NCBI GenBank assembly: GCA_964517495.1
Contig: CAZFER010000028.1
Span: 9,547 to 73,546, forward strand
Source: CAZFER01 sp964517495
Lineage (GTDB): Bacteria > Hinthialibacterota > Hinthialibacteria > Hinthialibacterales > Hinthialibacteraceae
Length of the DNA: 64,000 bases
Direction: 5' to 3'
Positions 9,185 through 18,566 of this stretch are shown here, piece by piece; the first letter of the stretch is position 1; each line of letters opens with the position of its first letter. The notes under the pieces are model-generated. The model had not been told where the DNA came from. It searched no databases and saw only the letters and a program-made list of their open reading frames with translations. The position numbers and the translations under genes are program-made.

Positions 9185-12082
9185 TCAATGTATCAACCAA
9201 TCCGCAATCGATGTATTCGGATCAGATAGAAAAATAGAGGCAAAGGGTTTCGTCTCACTAACCACCGCTAAATCCATCCAGCCATCACCATTAAAATCAC
9301 CATGAGCAATATTTCGAGGCGTATTGGAAGATTCCAGCAAAGTGGGTTGAGCATTAATTCCCCCCTGGTGGATTGTCAAGAATTGTTCTGATAAATTGAT
9401 CGAAATAAGTTCATCTCGTTGATCCCGGTTTAGATCGCCGATATCGAGATCAAACCATTCCTGTTCAAGATCTAACACTTTAAGTGAATTTAACCCAGCA
9501 TTGCCATCACTATATATAAAGGTTACTTTCGGTTCAACCCAGTCATAAATCACAACATCTCCAAAACCATCCCCATCAAAATCTCCCGTTCTGATTTGAT
9601 TGGCGATTGTATCTGTTCTCACCCCACCAAGAGGAAATAAAAACGAACCTTGAATGATCTGGTAAACGTTCAGTAATGGTGAACCTTTATAAAGCGCCAA
9701 TAATTCCAACACACCATCCTGATCAGTATCCAAAAGGGCAATATCCTCGATATTCTGGCCAATATTCAATTGTTTGCCTCTGGCAAAAAATCCATCAGAG
9801 ATTCCCTGAAAAATGGTCAACACTCCATCGAATTCCCCCAAGGTGAGGATATCCGGAATCCCATCGCCCGTATAATCTGCTACAATCAACCGCTTGGGAC
9901 GCTCACCTAAAGGCAATTGCTGAAGCAACTCCACCTCATGGGTAGGAGAAAAACCTATCACGCCCAATGCAGGCTCATCCCCTAAAACAACAGCGATCCT
10001 GGAACCACTCTCATGCTGAATCATTTTAGCCATATAAGGCCCCCCCACATTATCCCATCGGGTTATCGTGAGATTAAACATGCTTGAATCAACCTCCACA
10101 AAAACGATCACATCCTGGAGCTCAGAAAACAAGAAAAGTTCATCTTTCTGGTCTCCATCCAAATCGGTCAATAATAGATCATCAAATGATGCTTCCAATT
10201 CGAATACGTCATGGCGTGTGAATCCTTGCAAGGGAACACCTGGCAAAGGCGTTGACGTTGGCAACATTGTGGGAGATGGCTCCAACGTTGGACTTGGCGT
10301 AAAAGTAGGGGTAAACGAAAACGTCGGTGTCGGCGTGGAAGTCGGAGACGGCACTGGCGTTAAAACCGGTGTGGGAGACGGTTGAGACGGTGTATCAGAA
10401 GGCGATGGTGTATGAGTGGGTACCCGTGTTGGTGTATAGGTAGGAGTTGGAGTTCGTGTAAAAGTTGGTGTATGGGTTAAGGTTGGCGTGGGAGTTAAAG
10501 TATAGGTTAATGTTGGTGTCGATGTATTAGTTGATGTTGGCGTCAAGGTGGGTGTGAATGTCAAAGTTGGCGTAAACGTAAAGGTAGAAGTGGCGGTAGA
10601 AGCCTGGGTGGGCATGGGCGTGATCGTGAATGTTGGCGTAAACGTCAACGTTGGTGTAGAAGTGGAGGTGGGCTCTGGAGTAAAACTATGAGTGGGCGTG
10701 GGGGTATTGGTTGGTACGGGAGTATCCGTATGCGTTGGAGTAGTCGTCGCCGTCGGTGTTTGTGTTTCTGTGGGTGTATAGGGGAAGGTTGGCGTGGGGG
10801 TTGGTTGGGAAGTTGGAGTTGCCGTAACTAACCTTTCATCCTGTAACATCACTCCTATTTTATCCCCACTTCCAATTGTAAATAAATATTTTTCCAAAAA
10901 TACTAAATCTTTCAAATTATCCCCATTCAAATCCACCCATTCCATATCATCTACAACCATGTTTGTATTATGATGGATCAAACTATTTAAAAGAAATTCC
11001 CCATCCTTTATTTTATAAACTTTAATACCTATAGTCTTGTCTATATCGCCTAACATTGGAACAATAAGACCGTAATCAGCATTTCCGGTATCTTCAAAAA
11101 TCTTTATATCAAACGAGTTGGTCCCTATAGCCATGCTTTTTTCTTGTGAATATTCGAATGGAGATATCTGTTTGAAATAATATATTCTTGAGTCATAGGG
11201 TGGATCAAATGAAATACTGTTGGGTGAATCATGGATAATCAAATCATAGCCCGAGGCAGCATAGGATTTAACAAATTCAACATTTAATGGTTGTTCGATG
11301 TTAATAAAGTTTTGCTGTTCAAATTCTCCCTGGCCATCTCCTTTAAACAAATAGACACCGCTTTGAACACCAGCGTTTGAAGTGAAAATTAAATCAAGAA
11401 AACCATCTCCATTCAAATCTCTTAAATAAACTTTGTTTACTGAAGAAATCCCTATCTCCACGGTGAATTGTTCAAATGAATTCCCATCACGATTCAATAT
11501 GAGGTATCGTTCACCGCCTACATATAGATTTGATATTAAATTAAAAAGAATATCCGGATTTTCATCATTATTTAAATCGCCAACCGCAAAAAAAGAGGAA
11601 ACACTTTCCAACCGGCCTTCAAAAATGGTTCTCTTTTCAAAACTGTTATTATTCAAATCATTTCCATCAAATTGATTGATAAAGACGTATATCAAGTAAG
11701 TAGTAGAGGCTCGATATGGTGTCCGCACAGAAACCACTAAATCACTCAATCCATCTTTATTTATATCTGTCGCTACAACTTGTCCGGGATTAGAGACTGG
11801 CATTATGATAGAATTATTCAAGGGATTATTAGGATCGAAATCAGGCAAGATGATTAATTCCCCGTCTTGAGGTGCAATCATAATTAAATCGATTATTCCA
11901 TTTGCATTTAAATCTGCGGTTTCAAGATCGGCCAAGAATAATATATTGGGAATGGGAATTTCAATCACTTCTTCAAAAAAAGGCCCGCGTGGATCGGGAA
12001 CAAATCCCGGCTGAGCCAACGTGGTAATTTGTGAAATAAATAGAATCCCAATCAGTAATATAAAATAGCCAACCCTGTTCAA
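9185..12082 (-). CDS. Large secreted FG-GAP/VCBS beta-propeller protein with Thr/Pro-rich linker
   Basis: 965 residues with a signal peptide (cleavage after TTLAQ). There are two FG-GAP/VCBS propeller regions: about residues 45-415 and 620-950. Calcium-loop motifs of the DxDxDGxxD type recur about eleven times (DLNANGIID, DINKDGLSD, DLNGDGFLD, DYTGDGIPD, DFDGDGFGD, DFNGDGWMD and others). Between them lies a linker of about 200 residues made almost only of Thr, Pro and Ser. The protein is expected to be extracellular or on the surface; integrin-like propellers suggest adhesion or scaffolding, which is inference. It ends with TSIADWLIH, a variant of the C-terminal motif shared with two other secreted proteins here. 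Confidence 0.85.
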   Translation of the reverse strand: MNRVGYFILLIGILFISQITTLAQPGFVPDPRGPFFEEVIEIPIPNILFLADLETADLNANGIIDLIMIAPQDGELIILPDFDPNNPLNNSIIMPVSNPGQVVATDINKDGLSDLVVSVRTPYRASTTYLIYVFINQFDGNDLNNNSFEKRTIFEGRLESVSSFFAVGDLNNDENPDILFNLISNLYVGGERYLILNRDGNSFEQFTVEIGISSVNKVYLRDLNGDGFLDLIFTSNAGVQSGVYLFKGDGQGEFEQQNFINIEQPLNVEFVKSYAASGYDLIIHDSPNSISFDPPYDSRIYYFKQISPFEYSQEKSMAIGTNSFDIKIFEDTGNADYGLIVPMLGDIDKTIGIKVYKIKDGEFLLNSLIHHNTNMVVDDMEWVDLNGDNLKDLVFLEKYLFTIGSGDKIGVMLQDERLVTATPTSQPTPTPTFPYTPTETQTPTATTTPTHTDTPVPTNTPTPTHSFTPEPTSTSTPTLTFTPTFTITPMPTQASTATSTFTFTPTLTFTPTLTPTSTNTSTPTLTYTLTPTPTLTHTPTFTRTPTPTYTPTRVPTHTPSPSDTPSQPSPTPVLTPVPSPTSTPTPTFSFTPTFTPSPTLEPSPTMLPTSTPLPGVPLQGFTRHDVFELEASFDDLLLTDLDGDQKDELFLFSELQDVIVFVEVDSSMFNLTITRWDNVGGPYMAKMIQHESGSRIAVVLGDEPALGVIGFSPTHEVELLQQLPLGERPKRLIVADYTGDGIPDILTLGEFDGVLTIFQGISDGFFARGKQLNIGQNIEDIALLDTDQDGVLELLALYKGSPLLNVYQIIQGSFLFPLGGVRTDTIANQIRTGDFDGDGFGDVVIYDWVEPKVTFIYSDGNAGLNSLKVLDLEQEWFDLDIGDLNRDQRDELISINLSEQFLTIHQGGINAQPTLLESSNTPRNIAHGDFNGDGWMDLAVVSETKPFASIFLSDPNTSIADWLIH
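10230..10830 (-). repeat. Thr/Pro linker-encoding low-complexity tract
   Basis: About 600 bases of irregular short tandem repeats coding for TPTxTxTPT-like units inside the FG-GAP gene. The plus strand is strongly GT-rich. Such tracts are prone to slippage and usually encode flexible, possibly O-glycosylated stalks. Confidence 0.85.
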
Positions 12083-12124
12083 CGTTCATTCACCTCTATA
12101 GTTCTATATAACGAAAGAAAATTT

Positions 12125-12313
12125 GTATTGCATCAGCCATATAAAGTAGAAATGGAGTAGAAACATACAACCGGACCCACTATTCCACCCCCAATAAAAT
12201 GGGGGAGATTAGGAGGGGGTTATTGGATTTACTCAACGTTTTCTTATCAACCCTCCCCCCAGCCCCTCCCAGTCTTGGAAGGGAAATGGTGCTTCAAACG
12301 GCTGACCACTTAC
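12125..12313 (-). repeat. MITE-like intergenic element, copy A
   Basis: About 189 bp between divergent genes. On the minus strand it starts GTAAGTGGTCAGCC and ends GGCTGATGCAATAC, imperfect terminal inverted repeats. Inside are a CCCTTCCAAGACTGGGAGGG hairpin, the string GGGTTGATAAGAAAACGTTGAGTAA, and CCCCCATTTTATTGGGGG. It matches the copies at 60123 and 62908 over most of its length. It contains no gene; the remaining parts of the 12083-12469 gap (AT-rich) show nothing further. Confidence 0.8.
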
Positions 12314-12469
12314 GAGAATATATTCGCATAAAATCGTGAAAAGTATATCACAATTTTTCTGGAGTCGAGATTAAAATTATGGTACCTCACCTCCAAATTT
12401 GGCCTGTAACGAATGAATGGTATAATGGAAAAACATGGAACACCATTCCTTCAAAGGGGGCACGATGCG

Positions 12470-13210
12470 ATGTATTTAATATTCGCACTTCTCATGTTTA
12501 CCCAGGTCAACACAACCACTGGCTATGATCCCCGCAATGTGGATGTACCCTATCTGACCACCATGATCGAACAAGGCGATGGCGCCCGCATTTCCCTGCT
12601 TTACCGGGCGGTTCATTGGGGGCCTTCAACGGCATCCGCTACTCAGGCGCTGAAAATGTCCATGAACAATTTTAAGCCTCAAATGGGTGTCCTTGAAACC
12701 AACGTTCAACTCAAAATTGGACGCGATACGATCGATCCTGGTCGCTATTATTTGGGAATCGTCAAGCAACAACCCCAGGATCAATGGATATTCATGATCT
12801 CCGATGAGCAGCGCAGCATTTCACGCCAACAACTCCATCTTAACACCGAAGAAGAACAGGTTCGCCATTTATCCTTTGTCTTTCGTCCGGGTGTGACAAA
12901 TCGGGACTTTATCTTTTCCTTCCTCTACGGTAACCTATCGACTTCGTTCCGTTGGACGATCACAGGCGTACCCGCTCGATTAATGGAACAACAAAAGGGA
13001 TCAAACGCTCATTCCCGCTTTAACTTGCAAGCCGAAGAGCGCTTGGGCGCGTTTTCGGTTAACGGTTCAAAAGCCGCGAATTCGACCATATCACCGGCCA
13101 CCAAAACCCATGCAAGTGGAAATGGAGGATCAAACACGTCCCCTAACAAGAAAAAGGCAGGAAGCGGCGCTTTTCGTAAAATTTTTGAGCAGAAAAAGGA
13201 TGAGAATTAA
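12470..13210 (+). CDS. Exported protein with a DUF2911-like fold (tentative)
   Basis: The start at 12470 is preferred because AAAGGGGG stands nine bases upstream and a short signal-like segment (MYLIFALLMFTQ) begins there, giving 246 residues. The middle part (NVQLKIGRDTIDPGRYYLGIVK, then DQWIFMISDE) resembles the beta-sandwich of DUF2911 proteins, in which the protein is described as giving an inner-core PAGTYSL pattern; the likeness is weak. The C-terminus is a low-complexity Ser/Asn/Lys tail. Its TAATG stop-start overlap with the next gene implies coupled translation. Function unknown. Confidence 0.65.
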   Translation: MYLIFALLMFTQVNTTTGYDPRNVDVPYLTTMIEQGDGARISLLYRAVHWGPSTASATQALKMSMNNFKPQMGVLETNVQLKIGRDTIDPGRYYLGIVKQQPQDQWIFMISDEQRSISRQQLHLNTEEEQVRHLSFVFRPGVTNRDFIFSFLYGNLSTSFRWTITGVPARLMEQQKGSNAHSRFNLQAEERLGAFSVNGSKAANSTISPATKTHASGNGGSNTSPNKKKAGSGAFRKIFEQKKDEN

Positions 13211-14538
13211 TGTCAAAAAAACAACCAAGCCAACGCCATAAAAAAGAAATCGCTGAACTTCAAGATTTAATCAAATCCAAAGAATATCAAACCGCACTTA
13301 AAGATATTGCCGATCGGGATACCACCGACCGCAATATTCCCGCATTCCATAATTTATTATTGAACAATCCTTCATTTCAAAATATTCTGTTTGATGTGTT
13401 TTTCATGTCGCAGGCCATATCATCCATCGAAAGACAAATAATGGCTAATTCATCCCTCTCTGGACAGGCACGGAATGATGAAGCCCTCTACGAACAGTTA
13501 TTGCAAAACTTAACCCCTATGCTGAATCCCGATTTAATTATGCAAACTTTGGGCCATGCCATAAAAGAAACCAAAATCAAAAAAGACAGACGATTAATCT
13601 TTTGGGCTTTGGCTGAATTTTTGAATACGTTTGCTCAAAACCAATCCATTGATGATTCACTGGTGGCGCGCTGTATTGTTATGGCATCATTTACCAGAAC
13701 CTCCCAAGTCTTCAGCACTGTTCAGGAAATCATCACCACCAGTCCCCTTGCCGGCTTAACCTACAATGATTTTATGGACAAACCCCTCGACTTGGATAGC
13801 TGCGAACGAATTACGGGAGAACTTCTAAGTTTGAATCCTGATGTAGGCTTTTTACTAACAACTCGCGCACTCGAACTTTTTGACCGGGTGAAAGAACCCT
13901 TTGGAATGCGCTTTTATAGAGTGCTCCATTATCCCTCCGCTTTCAGGGACACCAAATCCAATCTCATTCTAACTCCTGGCCAGGAACAAAAATCCCAAGA
14001 GGAGGAAGAAAGTGCACAGGAACGAAGTGAAAAAATGTTGGAGGCGGCTTTGAAAGATGTTTCCAACCACACCAATCACGGGCTGCTTCGTGAATTGCTG
14101 CAATCCATTCGTTCTGCCGCCTTTGGACAAGTTGAATTAAACCAAATCGAACATATACTCAACGCGGCGGTTTATGCCATGTTTATTCCCATCAGTGTTA
14201 ATCCCTTCTTTCTAAAACTATACGATGACAGCGGAAAAAATTGGGATAAAATAAATCCCGAAGAGGAAAAACACTTTATCCTCGACATTAAAGGTTCTCC
14301 TGATCAATCCTCCAATTATCGCCGCTATGCTGATCATCTCTATGAAAAGGAACACTATGAAGGGGCTTTAATGACCTATCGTCATTCAGCTCAACTATTA
14401 GATGAACCTGATGAAACCATTGATCAACGTATTAAAGAGATCGAGGGCATGTTGGGTGAACCCCTTTATGAAAAAATGACAGAGGAACAGGATGATCAAA
14501 ATGATATGAATAAAGAACCAGATAAAAATACGGAATAA
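13210..14538 (+). CDS. Cytoplasmic helical protein of unknown function, possible C-terminal TPR
   Basis: 442 residues without signal or membrane segments, overlapping the previous stop by one base. It is rich in Gln, Glu and Lys and predicted mostly helical. Near the C-terminus YADHLYEKEHYEGALMTYRH looks like a single TPR-type helix pair. An acidic stretch (QEEEESAQERSEK, about residue 260) suggests a flexible hinge. No enzymatic motif is visible. Its coupling to the exported gene before it is the only functional hint. Confidence 0.7.
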   Translation: MSKKQPSQRHKKEIAELQDLIKSKEYQTALKDIADRDTTDRNIPAFHNLLLNNPSFQNILFDVFFMSQAISSIERQIMANSSLSGQARNDEALYEQLLQNLTPMLNPDLIMQTLGHAIKETKIKKDRRLIFWALAEFLNTFAQNQSIDDSLVARCIVMASFTRTSQVFSTVQEIITTSPLAGLTYNDFMDKPLDLDSCERITGELLSLNPDVGFLLTTRALELFDRVKEPFGMRFYRVLHYPSAFRDTKSNLILTPGQEQKSQEEEESAQERSEKMLEAALKDVSNHTNHGLLRELLQSIRSAAFGQVELNQIEHILNAAVYAMFIPISVNPFFLKLYDDSGKNWDKINPEEEKHFILDIKGSPDQSSNYRRYADHLYEKEHYEGALMTYRHSAQLLDEPDETIDQRIKEIEGMLGEPLYEKMTEEQDDQNDMNKEPDKNTE

Positions 14539-14600
14539 AGCGCTTAATTTATAGTATCTTTCTAATTTTATTCGGGTTATATATTAAGGTTTTCGATTCC

Positions 14601-14629
14601 TTGATATAAATGTTCATTCACTGTATACT
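14601..14629 (+). promoter_or_regulatory. Sigma-70-type promoter of ileS
   Basis: TTGATA at 14601-14606 and TATACT at 14624-14629 are separated by exactly 17 bases, in AT-rich sequence about 75 bases before the ileS start. No T-box structure was recognised in the short leader. Confidence 0.65.
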
Positions 14630-14701
14630 ATTTTTTCTATCGATTTTTGGTTTTCACTTAACATCAAATCTAAATAATATAAGTTAATATAAGAAAAAAC
14701 A

Positions 14702-17554
14702 ATGGATTATAGAGAAACACTAAACCTTCCGTCGACTCAATTCCCCATGAGGGCAAACTTGGCTCAACGTGAGCCTGAGATTCTGAAAAACTGGGATAAT
14801 ACAGATATTTATCATAAAATTCGCAAATCCCGCCAAGATCGCTCCACGTTTGTTCTTCATGATGGCCCTCCCTATGCCAATGGTGATATTCACTTGGGGA
14901 CCGGCTTAAACAAACTGCTCAAAGATATGGTGGTCAAATCGAAAATTCTGCTGGGCCAAAACATCCACTACCGCCCAGGATGGGACTGTCACGGCCTCCC
15001 TATCGAGTTAAATGTTACCCAAGAGATGACCAAAGGGAAACAAGAGAAAATCGAACCGATTGAATTACGGCGGCGCTGTAAAGACTATGCCATGAAATTC
15101 GTCGATAAACACCGCCAAAGTTTCAAGCGGCTGGGAGTAATCGGAGAATGGGAACGTCCCTACTTGACTTTGAACCCAGAATATGAGGCGGAAGAATTAC
15201 GCCAATTTGCTACCTTTGTCCGCAAAGGTTATGTCTATCAAGGCTTAAAACCGGTTTATTGGTGCAGTTATCTGCAAACCGCCCTTGCTGAAGCCGAAGT
15301 TGAATACGATGAACATACCTCTCCTTCCATTTTCGTACGCTTCCCCCTTACAGATGAATCCTCAGAGCGAATCAAATCTCGAATCAATGGAATCGATAAT
15401 AAACACATCAATGCTGTGATCTGGACCACAACCCCGTGGACTTTACCGGCCAATCGCGCTGTTTGCCTGCATCCCAACTTTATCTATTGCATTGTGCCCA
15501 CCAATAATGAATATATTCTCATTGCAAAGGATCTGGTCTCCCGCTTTTTAAATGAAACTGGCCTCCAACAAGTGGGCGAACCGTTAGGCTCCTTTACTGG
15601 AAAGGAATTGGAAGAGATAAAGATTGCTATGTCTCCTCCTTTTTCTGATCAACCAGTTCCTCTTATTTCCGGTACCCACGTCACCTTGGAACAAGGAACA
15701 GGTGCTGTGCACACCGCTCCTGGCCACGGACACGAAGACTATTTGATCGGTCTTGAATACAACCTTGAGGTATTTTCACCCGTGGATGAAGCTGGACGGT
15801 TTACCGAAAAATCACCAGTATGCCACGGGATTCATGTTGAAGAAGCCAATAAATCCATCCTGGAAATGCTTCGTGAAAAGAATCTTTTGATACATCACGA
15901 AGATTATGTCCACTCTTACCCCCATTGCTGGCGTAGTAAAAAACCCATTATTTTCCGGGCCACTCGCCAGTGGTTTATCTCATTGGAAGAAGACAATCTT
16001 CGTGAACGGTTACTTGACGTCATCGATAAAGTCAATTGGATTCCCTCCTGGGGACGCCAACGAATTCGAGGGATGGTTGAAAACCGCCAGGAATGGTGCA
16101 TCTCACGTCAACGTACCTGGGGAGTGCCTATCCCTGCCATTTATATCGGTGACAACGAAAAGGCCATCATCGACGCGGATTTAATCAACGAAGTAGCCAG
16201 CATTATCGAAAAAGAAGGCACCGGCTTCTGGTTCCGCGCGCTTGAAAATCCCCGTGAGCTTGAACGTTTAAACCGCTTGAATGAACTTATTCCCGAAGGG
16301 AAATCCATTGATGATATAAAGCTGGAAAAGGACATATTGGATGTCTGGTTCGATTCGGGAGTCAGTCACCACTCCGTCATGGACCAGGATGAAAACATTT
16401 ATCCCGTGGATATGTATTTGGAAGGCAGCGACCAACACCGCGGCTGGTTTCAATCCTCATTGGTAACCGCCGTAGGGGCTGGCTATGAAGCCCCCTATAA
16501 AACCGTTCTCACTCACGGATTTACCGTTGATGAAAAAGGCCGAAAATTATCCAAAAGCCTGGGGAACTTTGTTATCCTGGATGATTTGGTCAAGAAAACC
16601 GGCGCGGATGTTATCCGGCTTTGGGTTGCTGCGGAAGATTTTCGCGGTGATATGACCTTCTCTGAGGAAATCCTTAAACGTATCACTGAATCGTACCGGC
16701 GAATCCGCAATACCGCCCGTTTCATTTTAGGCAACTTGCATGGTTATTTACCTGAAGAGAATGTCCCTGAATCTGATCGTTTTGAACTGGATCGCTGGAT
16801 CATTAATCGCTGGCGTGAATGTAAAAAGCGAATTATCGAAGCGTATGAACGCTATGATTTTCATCGAATCTTTTATGACTTAAACAACTTCTGCAGCGTC
16901 GATCTTAGCGCTGTATATTTGGACATCATCAAAGACCGGCTTTATGTCTCCGCCAAACACAGCCAGGAGCGCAAAGCCGCTCAATCCACATTGGCGGAAA
17001 TTGCCGTGGAACTCACCGCTTGCACCGCTCCGATCCTATCTTTCACTGGTGAAGAAATTTGGCGGCAACTGTTTGAAATAAATCTGGTAAAGGAAGATAG
17101 TGTATTTCTCTACTCACTTGATACTCATGTCCCTGAGCTTGATAAAACCTTAATGGAGAAATGGGACAAATATTTCTTATTACGTGCTGAAGCCATAAGA
17201 TCAATTGAACAGGCACGCAAAGAAGGAATCATCGGTCATCCCTTGGATTGTTGTGTTCTATTCGATACCGATCACAAAGACTGGAAAGAAATAATTGAAC
17301 AATCCATCCAACGGCAACGTGGTGATGATTTAGCCAGCATTTTAATCGTCTCCGATACTCGCTTTGAACCATTCAGCAACCGAAGCCATGTTTATGAAAG
17401 CACCGTCATCCCCGGTTTACGAATTGCCGTTGAAAAAGCATCGGGTGAAAAATGCCCGCGTTGCTGGCATTTCAGTACCACAACCACTGAAGGAAATGAG
17501 GTCTGTTCTCACTGCGAAGATGTTTTGAAAACTGATCAGCATGCAACCGTTTGA
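14702..17554 (+). CDS. ileS: Isoleucyl-tRNA synthetase
   Basis: 950 residues, the usual length for bacterial IleRS. It activates isoleucine and charges tRNA-Ile in the cytoplasm. The HIGH-type signature is GDIHLGTGLNK (about residue 64; Thr at the last position is allowed in the family). WDCHGLPIE follows, then the CP1 editing domain with WTTTPWTLPANRA. The KMSKS signature is KLSKS (about residue 614), after the DVWFDSG and GSDQHRGWF blocks. A C-terminal zinc finger has CPRCWH and CSHC. It heads a run of genes leading to lspA and lgt, a common neighbourhood (ileS-lspA) in bacteria. Confidence 0.97.
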   Translation: MDYRETLNLPSTQFPMRANLAQREPEILKNWDNTDIYHKIRKSRQDRSTFVLHDGPPYANGDIHLGTGLNKLLKDMVVKSKILLGQNIHYRPGWDCHGLPIELNVTQEMTKGKQEKIEPIELRRRCKDYAMKFVDKHRQSFKRLGVIGEWERPYLTLNPEYEAEELRQFATFVRKGYVYQGLKPVYWCSYLQTALAEAEVEYDEHTSPSIFVRFPLTDESSERIKSRINGIDNKHINAVIWTTTPWTLPANRAVCLHPNFIYCIVPTNNEYILIAKDLVSRFLNETGLQQVGEPLGSFTGKELEEIKIAMSPPFSDQPVPLISGTHVTLEQGTGAVHTAPGHGHEDYLIGLEYNLEVFSPVDEAGRFTEKSPVCHGIHVEEANKSILEMLREKNLLIHHEDYVHSYPHCWRSKKPIIFRATRQWFISLEEDNLRERLLDVIDKVNWIPSWGRQRIRGMVENRQEWCISRQRTWGVPIPAIYIGDNEKAIIDADLINEVASIIEKEGTGFWFRALENPRELERLNRLNELIPEGKSIDDIKLEKDILDVWFDSGVSHHSVMDQDENIYPVDMYLEGSDQHRGWFQSSLVTAVGAGYEAPYKTVLTHGFTVDEKGRKLSKSLGNFVILDDLVKKTGADVIRLWVAAEDFRGDMTFSEEILKRITESYRRIRNTARFILGNLHGYLPEENVPESDRFELDRWIINRWRECKKRIIEAYERYDFHRIFYDLNNFCSVDLSAVYLDIIKDRLYVSAKHSQERKAAQSTLAEIAVELTACTAPILSFTGEEIWRQLFEINLVKEDSVFLYSLDTHVPELDKTLMEKWDKYFLLRAEAIRSIEQARKEGIIGHPLDCCVLFDTDHKDWKEIIEQSIQRQRGDDLASILIVSDTRFEPFSNRSHVYESTVIPGLRIAVEKASGEKCPRCWHFSTTTTEGNEVCSHCEDVLKTDQHATV

Positions 17555-17594
17555 CATGTGTGCATGATCTAAATTTCAATGCGATGAGTTGACT

Positions 17595-17957
17595 ATGAAC
17601 AAGCGCGAATTAAAGAAATTTAAAAAGCTATTGCTGGAAGAACGAGAGCGGGTCTTACATGATATTGGTTTTTTATCACAGAATGATAAAGCTCAAAGCC
17701 GTTATTATCCTTCCAGTTATGGAATCCACATGGCGGATGTGGGAAATGATGAAGAAGAGATGGAAAAACAGCACTTATTGCTGACTGAAGAAGGAAAATC
17801 GCTTGCATTAATCGATGAAGCATTGAAGAAAATTGAAAATGGAAAATTCGGGATCTGTGAACGCTGTGGCGAACCCATAATCAAAAGCCGGCTTGAAGCA
17901 CGGCCCTATGCCAGTTTTTGCTATGAATGCAAACAAGCTGAAGAACGAGCCGGATAA
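17595..17957 (+). CDS. DksA/TraR-family zinc-finger protein
   Basis: 120 residues from ATG 17595 (a TTG two codons upstream is an alternative). The N-terminal half is a helical coiled coil with acidic residues (DVGNDEEEMEKQ). The C-terminal half carries the C4 zinc finger CERCGEP...CYEC within GKFGICERCGEPIIKSRLEA. DksA-like proteins bind in the RNA polymerase secondary channel and modulate transcription; small members next to ileS-lspA are frequent. The acidic tip motif DxxDA of true DksA is not obvious, so a TraR/YocK-like regulator is the safer label. Confidence 0.88.
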   Translation: MNKRELKKFKKLLLEERERVLHDIGFLSQNDKAQSRYYPSSYGIHMADVGNDEEEMEKQHLLLTEEGKSLALIDEALKKIENGKFGICERCGEPIIKSRLEARPYASFCYECKQAEERAG

Positions 17958-17981
17958 AAAAACACACAATAACCCTTTCGA

Positions 17982-18545
17982 ATGAATCAAACCAATGTTG
18001 ATAATAAAATGCGCTCCTGCAAATCCGATGTTATTTGGATTGCCATTATCGCAATAGCCGTATTTATCCTTGATATCCTCACCAAAATTTGGGCCGTTCA
18101 ACACTTAAAATACAGTCCTTCCATTGTGATCATCTCTGATTTTTTCCGCCTGGCTTATGGAGAAAACACGGGGATTGCCTTTGGCATGTTTCAAAATCAC
18201 GGTGGTCTGCTCCACTTTATCGCACCCGCTGCCTTTATTTTACTGCTCATTATCATCTATAAACAATTTGCTGAAACCGAGATGGATGGCTGGTATATCT
18301 CCATTTTCGGCCTATTGATCGGTGGGGCAATGGGAAATATTCTTAATCGAATGTACAGCGGTTATGTGGTGGATTTTATCGATTTTCATAACTTGTTTGG
18401 CTATCACTTCCCTACATTTAACATCGCCGATTCGGCTTTGACTATCGGGGAAGTCATTTTGGTGGTTAAATTACTGTTTGGGGCGAAAAGGCCCGAAGAA
18501 TCATCTCAAGACTCACAATCTGAACAAATTTCTCTAAGTGAATAA
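17982..18545 (+). CDS. lspA: Lipoprotein signal peptidase (signal peptidase II)
   Basis: 187 residues with four transmembrane helices. It cleaves signal peptides before the lipid-modified Cys in the inner membrane. Family motifs are present: DILTKIWA, YGENTGIAFGMF, GNILNRMYSGYVVDFIDFH and FPTFNIADSALTIG. The two catalytic aspartates sit in VVDFI (about residue 131) and NIADS (about residue 149). It is followed 21 bases later by lgt, so both steps of lipoprotein processing are encoded side by side. The C-terminus has a polar tail. Confidence 0.96.
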   Translation: MNQTNVDNKMRSCKSDVIWIAIIAIAVFILDILTKIWAVQHLKYSPSIVIISDFFRLAYGENTGIAFGMFQNHGGLLHFIAPAAFILLLIIIYKQFAETEMDGWYISIFGLLIGGAMGNILNRMYSGYVVDFIDFHNLFGYHFPTFNIADSALTIGEVILVVKLLFGAKRPEESSQDSQSEQISLSE

Positions 18546-18566
18546 TTCCAACAACTTGAGCAAACC

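Noticed and set aside
10068..10385. Plus-strand Gly/Val-rich frame
   Set aside because: It is the antisense of the Thr/Pro linker tract and part of the FG-GAP gene; composition explains it.
10230..10830. Repeat tract as CRISPR-like array
   Set aside because: Units are irregular, lack spacers of constant length and are in frame within a coding gene.
14539..14701. Possible T-box leader before ileS
   Set aside because: The leader after the promoter is only about 65 bases and lacks stem I, AG-bulge or T-box sequence.
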